Positions 47,128 through 59,139 of a DNA stretch of 64,000 nt are shown here, in pieces. The stretch is from assembly GCA_037013685.1 (NCBI GenBank), contig CM072919.1:25026255-25090254 (forward strand), in the 5' to 3' direction. This DNA comes from Acridotheres tristis (lineage: Eukaryota > Chordata > Aves > Passeriformes > Sturnidae). Numbering within the stretch: the stretch's first letter is position 1; every line of letters starts with the position of its first letter. Both the position numbers and the translations under genes were made by a program. The notes under the pieces were generated by a model. The model made no database searches, was not told the origin of the DNA, and saw only the letters and a program-made list of their open reading frames with translations.

Positions 47128-50100
47128 CTGTGGGGAAGAAAGGATGACGAGAGATTTAGAGGGGCAGGGGTAATGCAGATCGGCACATGCCAGCTTTGCT
47201 GAGGAGCCAGAGAACAGGCTGCTGAAGGAAAAAAAGCTGCTTTTTTTTCCTGCCATGGTGCCAGCGTCTGTGGAGTTGTTGATAACTCACTTCATCAGGT
47301 TTCAGTCTCACCTCCAGTAGAAGCCAAAAACCCCTCCAAACACATGAAACCTACATTCTAGTGCAGAACCTTACATGACCTGAAGACTGTCAAAACAACA
47401 GATGAGCTCTGCCTGTGCCTGTATGTTTTTCCTGTTGGTCTCACTACAGTAGCTTGGGAAAGGTGTGCCAGAATTATTCCTCTGACACTTCCATTCTACT
47501 GAATTATTTGTAACAGAAAATGATGCAAAAAAAAATTCCTTCTCCTAGGACAAGTCATTCCAGCCCGAAGAACTGAGTGGGGAGGCACTGGGGAGAACAG
47601 TGAAGCCTCAGGGCTGCAAACACGTAGGGCAAAACTGCTGCACCTGCAGGGGGAGGTCCCATGCTTCCCTTTCAGCCCTTCCTCTGGAAATCCAAGGTGT
47701 TCCATTATCAATCTCTTAGGCAGCTGATTTGAAGATAGGAAAAACACCTCATTATTCACACTATCCAAATAAATGTTTGCTATAACAACGAAAAACAAAC
47801 CCAGATACCTTAACCTAAACAACACCGCAACTTTGCTTTTACAAAACAAGAGTGCAAGGATTGAAGAGCACTTTACGTCATCTTCCTGGCACTCCACGTC
47901 CCTACAGTTCACCTCTGTGGGTTGCACAGGCTTTGCCTTCACAAACGCAGTGCCTCCGGAGCAGTGAGGCTGACCCTAGTACACAGCACAGATGGAAACA
48001 CAAGAAGGTGTTTAAGTTCACACAAAAGCTTTCCACCATGCACTGCTGCAGGCTTGATGCCTTAATTTACTTTCTTCAAAGCTCCTAAAGGGAATATAAA
48101 TGGCAGCTCTGTGACAGCTATTTACAGTCAACCATATAAAAACTGTACCAGGAGTTTTCCAGCTTGGAAGAGTTGGAAAGAAACTCAGGAACTCTAGTAT
48201 TTCTTGGTACTGTGAGGCTCAGCACAACAGGTGGGATCATTTTACATTCAAAGATCAACAAAAAAGGAGTGATTTACCAAGTGGGTCCTGGAGTTCTCCC
48301 CAGACAGAACAGCAGGGACAAAAAGCTACAGACTTGAATGAACAGCCCTGAAGCCAGGAGGACAACAATGAGGAGGAAGTATGATAGACTTGCAGGGAAG
48401 GACTCACTGATGGCATCCAAAAGGCCAAAGAAGGATAAGGACAGGCCAGGTAAGCTGAGGTGTAGTTACACCAGGGGCCCTGAAAGCCCTAGTAAGCCTC
48501 CCCGATAAATGCTTCACTGTTTGGGCTCTTAATTATTTGTGCTCCTTAACAGGCAGCTTCACTATTCCAGACCAACCAGCGTGCCATGGAGCCGAGCTAT
48601 AGGAGTGGAACTGCGTAGGTCACAGCACTGCCCTGTGGCTGCTGCCCCTGTGCTTGCCTCCTTTGCCTCAGGGCCATGCTGGTTCTCGGTCAGGGAAGAA
48701 GGATGGAGCAGAGGAAGTCAATCCAGCTGCCTGCCCGAGCCTGGTGGAGGCAGAGCTGCCAGCCGTCATGAGCCAGAGCTCTTCTCTTTGTTATAAATGC
48801 ATTTCTTGGCTCCCTTACGTATGCTTTTAGATATGGTCGGAAGACCTTCTGAACAACCACCGCCTGTATAAAACAAATTAATTAAAGCAGTACATAGGGT
48901 CATGTGTGCACGAAGGCCACAGCCACAGCTACACAGTGAAGCAGCACCGGGAGCTGTACAGAGGCCTCACAACACCACCCTTGCCCAGTGCCAGCCCTCA
49001 GTATCTGAGGCAAGCATTTCACTTGGGCTGCTCTTTTGCAATCTATCTCATGGTTTCTGTCAGAGCTCCTGGAAGCAGGTGGCAGTGGGAGGTGCAGAAC
49101 AGCTTTCTTGCTCCCCCTGGGAGCGTAGGAGGAGTGCTATGTATCTTGCACGTGTGGAACCATCTAGTATATGCCTCTGTGTCAGGCACTTACACCCCAG
49201 AGCAGTGGGAGCAACTGAGACATCCTCCCTCATCTCCTGAAACCACATTTCCAACCATCTACCTCAGACAGCTCTTCAGTCTGCAGAAGTGCCTAACTGT
49301 AAACAGGGAGATAGGTGCCAAGGCTGGATAACAAGCAGCAGTCTTTGGGGAGCAGCACCTACATTTTAGACATGGTAGTATCCAACCTAAGTGTCTAAAA
49401 GAAGTGTTTAAAATCTGGCCTCAAGCAGCCCTTAATAAACTGAATTCCTCCCCCGTGCCATCCTGGAATTTCACGTGGGAAGATAAAATGAAGCCCTGCT
49501 TCTGGAATTCCCTCTGACACATGACAGGAGTGGCATGACATTCACCATCACTACTCCACACATCCACTGCACCTGCCAGGAGAAAGCACTCCAAGGTTAC
49601 GCAGTGTAACCACAAAGCTTTAGGGAAAGGCAGGGCTTGCTCAGGACAGCCTGAGGATCACCTCACCTGCTGTGCCTTTGGTACTGTACTCTGCAGGGAA
49701 TCAACCCTGGGCTTGGCTGGGGGAGGACACAAAGGCTGCAGGAGCCTGGCATGGTGCAGAGAAGCCTTGCTATGCACAGGAAAGCTGCTGTGCATGAGGA
49801 CAGGGACTCAGCAGGGATCATGGGCAGAGATGTGTCCTTTGGACACACCTGGATGCCACCAGCACTGCCCTCCATCCACTGCCGAGATCCCAAGTACAGC
49901 AGTGAAGAATGGCTTCACCCCCTCAGCAGTACAAACCTGCAGAACCTATCACAGCCACTTTGGAAGTGCCTGTATGAAAGCAGGCACAATGCTTGACACC
50001 TGGATGCATTAAACTCCATGCTTCTCAGAGCAGAGACAAGGGGGAGGGAGGCTTTTCCAGGCCCTCAGGGGTCATCTCTGAGCCTGTTCTCCTTGGTCAC

Positions 50101-53100
50101 AAAGCTGTAAGGGATGACACCAGCCCCAAGAGATGGTACCTCAGTGACAGCCTCAATAGGTGCAAGATAGGCAGGGAGTGTATCTCCAGGAAGCACTTAA
50201 AGCAAGGCAGAGACGGCTGAGAGCATGAGATAACCATCCAGTCAACAAAGCTGGTGTTGTATCTGCTGTATTTGACATGCTTTCTTTTTGCAGCAGCGGA
50301 GATGTCGGTGGAAGAGCCCTCTGAGAAAACAAGTCTTGCAGCTCATATGCTGGCTGGGCAGGCAGTGGCCTAGAGAGCTGCAGTGCAAACTAGTGCCACC
50401 TCCAACTGGAGACATGGATTTGTGTGTCGGCTCAGGCAAGGCATATCTTTGCCTTATGATTTTTCTCCCTTAGTTTTAGGGGTAGTAATGCTAAAGCTTG
50501 AAACAGCAGAATGAAACATGAGCACACAATGCTGTTATACTCGGTTTCCCTTAGTGGCTGTATAATACCGACTTTTTAAGTAATGCCTCCCATGGGATTT
50601 TCCATCAAGAGATGAAGGAAAGGTCAATGGTACATCATGATAATTTGAAACAATGCGTGATTGAATCCTGACACAACAGACACAAGAGGTAAAGAATTAT
50701 TAAAAAAAATAGAATATGTATATACACATATATTCAGGGCAGCTTACAGTAGTAAAAAGTGAAAAACTGATTTATAGGTAATAGGAACAGGTGCATCTGC
50801 AGACTCCCATTCTTTGTGCTATGAAAAACCAGCACCAGAAATATAGAGAGAGACAATTTATTCTCAGTATAAGTTAATAGTGGTGCTTCACACGTGTTCT
50901 CTACAGTCTAAAGAACTCCTGCTCCTGCAACCGTGGCTTACTTTTAATCCCATATGGATGTAAATGTCTTTGCCGATCCGTTTAATCTTAGCCCTCTTGC
51001 TACACCTGTCATTTTCGACTTGTTCTTCTCCCCACCCTCTATGAAAAATGCTTAGTTTGTTCTTTCTGTGCAAGTTTAAACTCTATATCCAAGCTACTTT
51101 GTATGACCTGAGACAGGTCCACTTTATTTTACTCTGAATAGACAAAAAAGTAATACTTTTTTCCTACCCTGGGACATTTCAGATTTTCCCACACTGCAGT
51201 CTTACGCAGAAAAGGTTTCTGAAAAGAGAATACAGAGTGGGCATTATCAGACTGATTAACATAAATACAGGTAGTAGTGGTATCCTGATTAGTCATCTGC
51301 CTTCTCACCACAAAATGCTGCTTTATGCGTGGATGACTGAGGTTAGGAGCTGCAGTTCATGGTGGCTTTAATGCACAGAATATCTGCTGTCTCAGGTGTC
51401 TCTCACTTTTCTCCCCAGTTATTGCCCCACACACCCAGAACAAGGAGTTTCCTGTGGGATGCTGGACTGAATGTCCACATGCAAGATATTCTGGTGAAGA
51501 TAGATCTTCAGGGAAGACAGATTGGAGACCTTTAAAGCGGGCTTTTTCCTCTTCTGAGATATTCCAAAATCAGATCATTAAAACACTGAGATACCGGTGC
51601 AGAGAGAGATCAGCAGTTAGGGACCATAAGCCTAAAACAATGCTTTCCAGAACACCTAAACTATGGTCATCCAACCAGACAACAGATCAAATAGACGGGA
51701 TGGGTGACAGATGGATGGGTTTCAGCAAGGGGCTTAATCTGCTAGGATTTAGGATTAAACACAACAGGTTGGTTCAAATATTAAAATGCTGCTTTCAGCA
51801 AGTATTTAGAATGTTCTGACATTCTTAAAACTATCACTCACAGCTGCTTGGACCTACAGGTGTTTTGAGTCTCTCTCAAAAGTCCAGATGCAAAACCACC
51901 TGCTACAACCTGCTGATGCTGAGTCTAAATTCCAGGAAAACTGTCTTGCTGTTATCCCACTGTGACACAGTATCAAGTGCAAGGGATGTCCTTTCTGCTT
52001 CTCTGTCAGAGGACAAACCTCCTTGACTGTGTTACAAAAAGGCTTTCTCTGAGGTTTCTCTGAGGGACTGTGTCTCCACACACATAAACATAGAGAAAGA
52101 GAGATCAGTCAGGTAAGCTGCTTGGGAAAGATCTTTCCAAACCTCACCAGGGAGTTAAATCTATGCTTTTGTAGCTGAGAGCCCTCAGCAATACGTTCTT
52201 GGATATGAAGGACAAGTTCCTAGCTCTTCTCCTTTCCTGCTTATCTTTGTGTGAACTTCCTCCATTTTGCAGTAATACTTGAATATTAACTGAACAATGG
52301 AGAGAGACCAACTCCTAGCCTGGTGCTTAGGGCACTTACCTGGGATCAAAGGAGATTGGGTTTAAGCTCCTGTCCTGTATGAATAATCAAATTTCCTTGC
52401 TAAGAAGAAACAGCTCTGACAGGGAAAGGAGGAATCCAATTTTACATGCATTCAGAAATATAACTTTTGATATTTCACTCTGAATTTATTAGCCAGTGTT
52501 TCAACAGACTTTTCCCTCAAGTTTAAGGTATTTATAAAGTGTTCTCAGGCTACGCACATTCATCATAACCTGAACACAGATGGTGAACTGCACTACCACA
52601 AGTGAAGTGAAGTGTCTGAAGCTTATTTCTCTGAAGTACTCTTTGCCATCTCTCCCTCAGACCCTGCTTATTTAATCTTAAATTGGCCCTTCCCTGCTCT
52701 TCCAGCTGCAAGCTTGGAAGCTGTTCAAGGCCAGAAACACAGGAGCAACAGCCTGGTGCACAACAACACAGTAGCCAACAAAGAGGAACAAAGGAGTTCC
52801 TGCAGCAATCCTAACAGCTGGCGCTGCAAGAAACACAGGCTAACAAGAGCACTGAGATCCACCACATGGTCTTCAATGTCACAGCACAAACAGTCTGCAG
52901 AACTCTGTAAAGTTGCAATTTCAATCCATCCATCTGGAAGAAGGAGTTGTGCTCTTATGGATAATGCCCACTCACTGCCTCTGTCCTACATGTGAACTTT
53001 GTCATGCTGACGCAGTTGATAAACTCTTCTGGAGCACTTTCCCACAAACGACACATGCACCTGCTTAAAATCTAAATCAGAAAACAAGACTACTGGGAAC

Positions 53101-56100
53101 TTTGAACCTAATCTTGAGGATTTCTGCCTACCTTACTCAGCTAGAAGAGCTCCCAGTCAGGATCATCATGTTTCTCCAAGACCTGGAAACATGCCCATTA
53201 GAACTCCAGCAATCTGCACATTTTCATTAACCATGGTATTTCACATGGCAATCTGAATTCAGCAAAAAATGTTGTCGGCTCTGGTTTTTGCTCTTGGGTC
53301 CTATTCTAAAGGATCTGGCTAAGTGACATGGCATGAGCTGGATAGGAAGGTCTTAAAATGCTGAATTTCAGATTAAGCTCAAACAAAATTACCAAGAAAG
53401 ATCTGGGTAAGTAGAGGACTGTCAGCATACCAGTATCTATACAGTCTGTTGAGTGAGATAATCTATAACACAAATAACAAAGCAGTACAGTAGAACCAAA
53501 CCGATACAGGAGCTGGTCAAACATCACCATATCTGGATAGCAGCAACAGGCAGCTGCAGTGCCTGTTCTCACTCTCAACTGGAAATGCTCCTCCACTTCC
53601 CTGTCCAGACACTAGCAAGCTGTGGGTTCACATCTCTGCCTAAGCCCTGCTTCTGAGCGCTGGTGAGAGCCAAATGCTGGGAGCACTTTAAGAGTACATC
53701 AGCTGCCTGTTGTAACAGAATTCTTGGCATTGTTTGGATCCAGTTTACATGATGATACAGTTGGTTGAAAAGCCTAGCTGAAGAGGGAGAACTTTTCCCA
53801 CATCTGGGTTAATTAAGGGCATCTGATATTTATGTGAAATTCCCATCAACCCTTCCCAGGCAAGTAAACACCTACAAGTCCAGTAGGAGGAAGCATCTCA
53901 CAAGCCACTATTATGGTACCTGCCTGGTCAGGAAGGAGGGACAGAGAAGATCTGGTCTCAGTGGTCATGTGCCCTTTAACTGGAGTATATTCACACCACC
54001 ATAGCAAACATGAATTTTGTACAGTTTGTTTCTCCTGCCAGTTTCTCTCTCTGCTCTTTGCCCTGCACTCCCTGGCCAGGCCTCCTGACTGAGATTGATT
54101 ATTTGTTCTTGTAAGCATTCATTTTCCCTAGAAACCCTCTGGCCTGCACATCCCTTTCTATTAAGCTGTTCCCCCTGGTCCATCTTTGAGGCTAATAATA
54201 ACCCTTGATTACCTGTCATAATCAAACCTCTAAACCCACCTATTTAGAGAATTCTGTGCATTTTGAAGGTAACTCTCTGCTTATCTGCTGTTGCTTGTCT
54301 TTTTCTTGGTCCAGTGGGTCCTTCACCTATTCCTGACCTCTGTACCACTTCCAGGGCTTGCGTTTCACCCAGGCTTAGCAGCACAAGCAAGAGGGCTGTT
54401 TGCACAAGTAGGATGTGCAGTGCCATCTGCTGATCTTTTTCTGTAAAGATCAACTCAAAAGACAATCCCTGATGGATGGCTTATTTGGGCCTTCTGGAAA
54501 TTGAACTAGCATTATCATCAAAGGCCCAAACTTCAAGCAAACAGTTATATAGACATATTTAGTACCTGAAATATGGAACCTTTGAACCAACAAGTTTAAA
54601 GAATTGTTAATCAGATACAGACTTTTAACCTCTGAGCATCAAATCTTTGCTTTCTACCCTTCTACCTGATTTGATATTTTGTTTATTGCTTTGCATCTGG
54701 TGAGTTTTTTAGATTCCCAACCACTACACAGAAGGAGAAGGATCCAGAGCTTCCCAACTTGCTTGGTTAGGATTCATGAATAAAGAGAACTGTGAGTACG
54801 GACAAGTTCATGGGTGTGAACAGAAATCCTCAAACCATTTTCCAAGACAGAAATACTGGGATTTAATATTAAAAATTTAAGACCTGGAAGCTTCTATTGG
54901 TGGCTGTGCATCTACTTCCACTAAAGGCTACACTGCAGCAAGAAACCTAGTTGGTGGCCTGGTGAAAAATGGCAGATAGATGAGAGAGACATTATTTGAA
55001 AACAAAGGAAATATAACGGTAGTAAGGAGGGCCCATTAATGCCCTGCAACATAAGGTTATGAATAACTCCAGAGGTCCCATTGAATCCTACTGTTGTTAT
55101 GGAATTGTTGTCATGTATAAAAAGAATTAACATTAGCAGTATTGTTTAGCATTTCAGTTAGCTCCAATTAACTTCACATTAGGAAGCTCTGAAAGTTCAT
55201 TACTCCTGGATGTCCGCAGTGATATTAAACACACAGAACAACCATGACAGTACACCAGTGTTTCTGAGTCAAATGCCTCATACTTGGAGCTAAGGCCACC
55301 CACTTGTGAGCAGCACATGCTAAAACTCATACTACTTCAGCATTACTTATTATAACACTACTGCTTACAGCAAGCTGTGTGGGTTGTACAGTACATTAAT
55401 TTACATGCCATCACACAGAATGCTATCTCAGCCAGCATCTATTCTGTTTCCCTTATCAGGATGGATATTTGAGCATGGGGTAGTAAATGGAAATGATACT
55501 AACGTTTTCTTTGTCACTTATGAGACAACATTCTGGAGGGCATCAGTTAACACTCAGCCTCCAAAAGAGCATCAGAGCTGCAGTCTCTGAGCTGGTAACA
55601 CAACAGCCCTTGGCAATGGTCATGAGGTCAGCATAGGGTCACCACAGACCATCGTCTTTCCCAGCTCAGAGGGAAAGTCTAACAGCAGAGCTCACCGCTG
55701 AGCCATATCCAGTAATCCTACCCCCTTCTCTCCAGCCTCCTGAGCTAAGCATCCAGCAGATCTGCCTGCAGGGCACTGGTAGGCAACCAGCACTGAGTCT
55801 CTTCCTCTGCAGTGCACGCACACCTAGGCACACCAGCAAACTGGAGTAATGGAAGCTGAACCGAAGCTCAGATGTGATCATATCCTACCCTACCCAACCC
55901 ATATTAAATTCTGCAGCAATGCCTGACAGTACATTCCTTGGGTGATCAACCCATTTTATATTACACCGCTAACTATTACCACCAACAGACAAAACCCGAA
56001 AGGCACCATTATTGACACAACTGGTGTGAAGCACATGAAATATCTTGGCAGCGTTTGTCTCTTTTGATTCACTCCTTTCTATTTCCGCACACAACCCTTT

Positions 56101-57829
56101 AATTCAGAACATTTTAAAAGCAGCCTTTTGTACTCCACTATGATCCCAAGAGCAATTCAGACCCATAAAGGTTTTTATTCAATCACTTGCACTGAAGGTC
56201 TAAAAACAAAAAAAACCACCAAAACGAAAACCAACAGAGAAGTCTGCAGCTGCTGTCCCCTTGGGGCCAGGCTACCGCAGATCTGTTTTATCTCAAGGTT
56301 TCCATGTTGCCACACCCTCCGAGGCGCCCAGGCGGACCGGGAATGGGAGTACACAGCTCGATGAATGAAGCCCTTGTGGAACGCGTCAAAGATGGGTCGC
56401 GATAACCGATAGTGCGAGGCGCTGCCGCCTAGAAGAGCGGGGTCGGTTCTCTCTGCACGGCGCCTCACTGCCCTCGACCGGCGGCGCGGCGCGGGACAGC
56501 GCCGGGGCGGTTCGGGCAGCGCCGGGGGTGGCGGCTGGTCCACCGGCGCTCCACCGCTAGCTCGAGCGCCTGACACCAGCTGTAGGCGACGCGCTCCCCG
56601 AGCTGCCCATCCAGCCCGCCGGAGGGGGGTGTGTCCGCAAGCCCCAGAGGTGCAGCTCACCGACGTTCGGGGAGACACCGCCACCGCCGCCGCCCCCTCC
56701 CGAGCCGAGCCGAGCCGGCAGCCCCGCCAGCCCCTGCTCGGGCGCCACGGCCCCGCGGCGTCCAGTCCCCGCAGCCGAGCAGAGCCCAGCGCCAGCTCTG
56801 CGGCCCAGGCTGCGGGTTCCGACGGCAGGAGCAGCGAGAGGGGCACGGGCGGGGACTGCGCTGCTCTGGCCTCCGTTTGCGGAATCGGACCCGAGTTCTG
56901 ACCCGGTGCAGGCGCTCGCCCACCTACAGTGGCAGGAAACCCGAATCCCGCCGCCCCTGTGCTTTCCTCGCCGACGCCTCGGGCGAACTCGGCGGTCCCC
57001 GCCGCCATCCTCCCAGCCGCGCCGGACACGCGAAGTTCCCGGCTCCCTGGCATCTGCCGCCCGGCCGGCAGTGCCCGCAGGGCCCGGGCCGTTTCCCGGC
57101 CGACGCAGGTGGGCGGCGGGCAGGGCGCGGCGGGAGGCGCTGCCGCAGCCCCGCCTGGGGCGGCCGCCAGCTCACACCGGACAAGGGGGGCCGATGAGAG
57201 CCGGGGGAAAGAAAGGGGGGCGTGAAGGAGGGAGGGACACGAGCTGGCCCCGAAGCCAGAGCGGGCGGCGGGGGCGCGCGGGGATGCCGGGCGCGCCGCT
57301 GGCGGGGTTCATCCGAGGACAAGCGCTCGCTCCCGCCCCCTTCCCTCCGCCACTGCTGACCTGTGTGCACCCGGTAGTGCGCCTTGAGGTGGGAAGACTT
57401 GCCGTAGACCTTGCCGCAGCCGCTGTAGGGGCACTTGTGCCGCTTCTCGGCCGACAGCTTCGCCTTAGGGGCGGCCCCGGCGGCGCGCAGGCGGGGGGGC
57501 GGCCCCGGCGGGGGGCTGCGGGGCGGGCTGGAACCCTGCTCGGTGGCCGCATCGCTGTCGGAGCCCGCGTCCTCGTCGGGGCTCTCCACGCTGTCACTGC
57601 AGACGGAGGGGGCGGGCAGCGGCCGGTACTTGTTCAGCTCAAGGAGGCTCTTGGCGATGGCCAGCAGGGCGCAGTAGTCCTTCCAGGCGTCGCGGGGGTC
57701 GCTCAGCTCCCGGGCCGCCTCCCCCTCGTCCGGCACCTTCAGCCGCGCCGCCTCGGGCACGGCGGAGCGGTTGGAGATGGAGACCAGGCACTGCGCCGCC
57801 ACGAAGTCCACGTACGCGACGGCCGACAT
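46895..57829 (-). CDS. KLF9: KLF9, Krueppel-like factor 9 (2 coding exons, complete)
   Basis: KLF9 (BTEB1) is a nuclear zinc-finger factor binding GC/CACCC boxes. It is induced by glucocorticoid and thyroid hormone and recruits Sin3A. Joining 57829-57361 and 47127-46895 gives 702 nt and a 233-residue protein (human 244, from memory). The N terminus [13 protein letters not shown] is the Sin3-interacting helix. An acidic [14 protein letters not shown] segment and a Pro/Ala-rich linker (about 101-127) follow. Three C2H2 fingers have ligands C133, C138, H151, H155; C163, C168, H181, H185; and C193, C196, H209, H213. The tail is a run of six Ser and Leu after KRSKK. The start is the only ATG that begins MSAVAY, with A at -3. 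The gene is convergent with SMC5. Confidence 0.97.
47128..57360 (-). other. KLF9: KLF9 intron 1 (10.2 kb)
   Basis: The intron starts with donor ACAG|GTCAGC and ends CCCCACAG. It interrupts the first-finger linker codon (phase 1). The CpG island continues into its first kilobase (to about 56300). Apart from an ancient SINE-like relic near 52311-52380 and a short signal-peptide-like frame near 54250-54430, I see nothing recognisable. Confidence 0.85.
52311..52380 (+). mobile_element. Relic of an ancient tRNA-derived SINE (MIR/amniote type)
   Basis: The stretch has a Pol III A-box-like CTGGTGCTTAGGGCAC, then TTACCTGGGATCAAAGG, then a B-box-like GGGTTTAAGCTCC. This order and the GGGCACTTACCTGGGAT block resemble tRNA-derived SINEs of turtles and other amniotes. 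It is short and diverged, with no tail domain seen, so the family is not assigned. Confidence 0.45.
57361..57829 (-). CDS. KLF9: KLF9 exon 1: Sin3-binding domain, acidic and Pro-rich region, zinc finger 1
   Basis: 469 nt: 156 codons plus one base, from ATG (57829-57827) to CACACAG|GTCAGC. It is very GC-rich and lies in a CpG island. It encodes [19 protein letters not shown] at the N terminus and the first finger [20 protein letters not shown] at the end. Open frames on the other strand here are GC-driven shadows. Confidence 0.97.
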
Positions 57830-57970
57830 GGTGCGGCCGCGCCCCGACGACAAGGGGGGCTCCGTCCGCCCTCAGTGCTCGTCCACCGGGCAGACCTCGC
57901 CGCCGCCAGCCATGGCCCGCCCGCGGCGCGGGAAAGAGCGGGGCGGAGGAGGAAGGGGGCGTGGGGGGCG

Positions 57971-57979
57971 AATAAATAG
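57971..57979 (-). promoter_or_regulatory. TATA-like element upstream of KLF9 start
   Basis: The - strand reads CTATTTATTC about 145 bp before the KLF9 ATG, the only AT-rich patch in this part of the island. It could be a TATA-like box or just part of the 5'UTR. Confidence 0.25.
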
Positions 57980-58558
57980 CGGGGCGCCGGGCAGGTCCTT
58001 CACTGCCGCCCCCCGGGGGCGGCGCGCAGACGGCGAGGGGGGAGCGCCGCCCGCGCGGCCGGCCCGGGTCCGGCGCAGAGACCGGGGGAGAGGATATCGC
58101 CCGCCCCTCGCCCCGCGTGCTCCTGCCGGGGGGCGGCCGCGCCGGGGCCCATCACGTCAGGCGCGGAGCCCCTCCCGCCCCGGCCGGTCTGCGGGCAGGG
58201 CAGGCCGCCTGTGTTTACTTTCTCCCCCCGCCACTCACGGCGCCCCTTTTCTAGGGGGGGCGTGTCCGCCGGGCGGCCTCCCCGCCAATCGCCGCGCTCC
58301 CTCCCCAGGCCGCGTGCTACTCCGAGCGCCCCGCCGCGACCTCTTAAAGCAGCGATGCCGCGGCGCCGCCGAGGACGGGATGGCAGGGGTGCCGCGGCTC
58401 CTCTCGCCGCCGTGGGGGTCGTGCCGCCGGCTCGTCCGCGACCCGGAGGAGCCGGCGGCGGCCTCGGGAGGGGGTCCGCGGTGGGGGCGGCGCAGGGCTG
58501 CGGCGCCGAGCGGGTTAAGTGGCTCCCTGGAAGTCCTACGGTCCCAGCAACGGGCCGG

Positions 58559-58605
58559 CCAATGGGAAGTGAGCCGGCTGATGTCACTGACAGCGCCCCG
58601 CCAAT
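58559..58605 (-). promoter_or_regulatory. KLF9: CCAAT / CRE-like cluster in KLF9 promoter
   Basis: Two inverted CCAAT boxes (58559-58563 and 58601-58605) flank a CRE/AP-1-like TGATGTCA (58579-58586). The + strand CCAAT reads as ATTGG in the KLF9 direction. A third CCAAT is at 58285-58289 and another CRE-like TCACGTCA at 58152-58159. A function as proximal promoter is inferred. Confidence 0.45.
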
Positions 58606-59139
58606 CAGCGCCCGGTCCCGAAAGGTGCGCAACGCTCGGAGGCGCGGGGAGCGGCGGGCGCGCGCTCCGGCCGCGCCCCCCCCCCCCCGCCCGGCCGCCG
58701 GGGAAGGGCGGGAGGGGCGCCGGGGATGCCCCGCCCGGCCCGGCCCGGCCCAGCCCGAGTGTCCGTGACCCCGGCGCGAACCCGGGCTGCCTCCCCCTTC
58801 CCTGCCCGCGGCATCGGGACCCGCGAGATGGGGCTCCCCGTACTGCCCCGGGACCGGGCCTCCGGGCCACATGAGCAGGAAACGGGAGGAGGGGCGCTGT
58901 GCGGGAAGTGGGACCCCGCGAAGCCCCCCGGAGAAACCCGGCGGCGGAGTTACGCGCTCCATTGCCGGAGCGTCATCGTTGAGACAGGCGGCTCCGTGAG
59001 GCGGGCAGAGGGGAGCCCTCCGTGCCCCCAGGATGAGCGGGGCATGTCCCTCGGAGGTGGTCAGCGAGCGCGAACCCCGGGGAAGAGTTTTAGAGGCACC
59101 TGATAGTGTCTGCGGTTTTGCCACTTTTGGCAAAAATAA

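Larger units (their letters stand above)
56300..59100. promoter_or_regulatory. KLF9: CpG island spanning KLF9 exon 1, 5'UTR and promoter
   Basis: About 2.8 kb of GC- and CpG-dense sequence surrounds the first exon, with sharp AT-rich borders on both sides. This is the expected KLF9 promoter and 5' leader. The transcription start was not determined from sequence. Confidence 0.85.

Noticed and set aside
46775..47173. 132-codon + strand frame over KLF9 exon 2
   Set aside because: It is the antisense shadow of the zinc-finger exon.
48902..49331. Overlapping + strand frames of 112 and 141 codons in the KLF9 intron
   Set aside because: No domains, two overlapping frames open at once, and no splice or transcript context that supports coding.
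56175..57053. 292-codon - strand frame in the KLF9 intron start
   Set aside because: Same GC-driven openness; no domain, and it lies inside the intron and its CpG island.
57851..57853. Upstream in-frame start for KLF9 giving eight extra residues
   Set aside because: The codon there is TTG, not ATG; the ATG at 57829 matches the known KLF9 N terminus and has A at -3.
57771..59133. Long open frames on both strands (367 and 377 codons) over the KLF9 promoter island
   Set aside because: They are products of very high GC content with few stop codons, have Pro/Arg/Ala-rich low-complexity translations, and overlap each other and the KLF9 exon.
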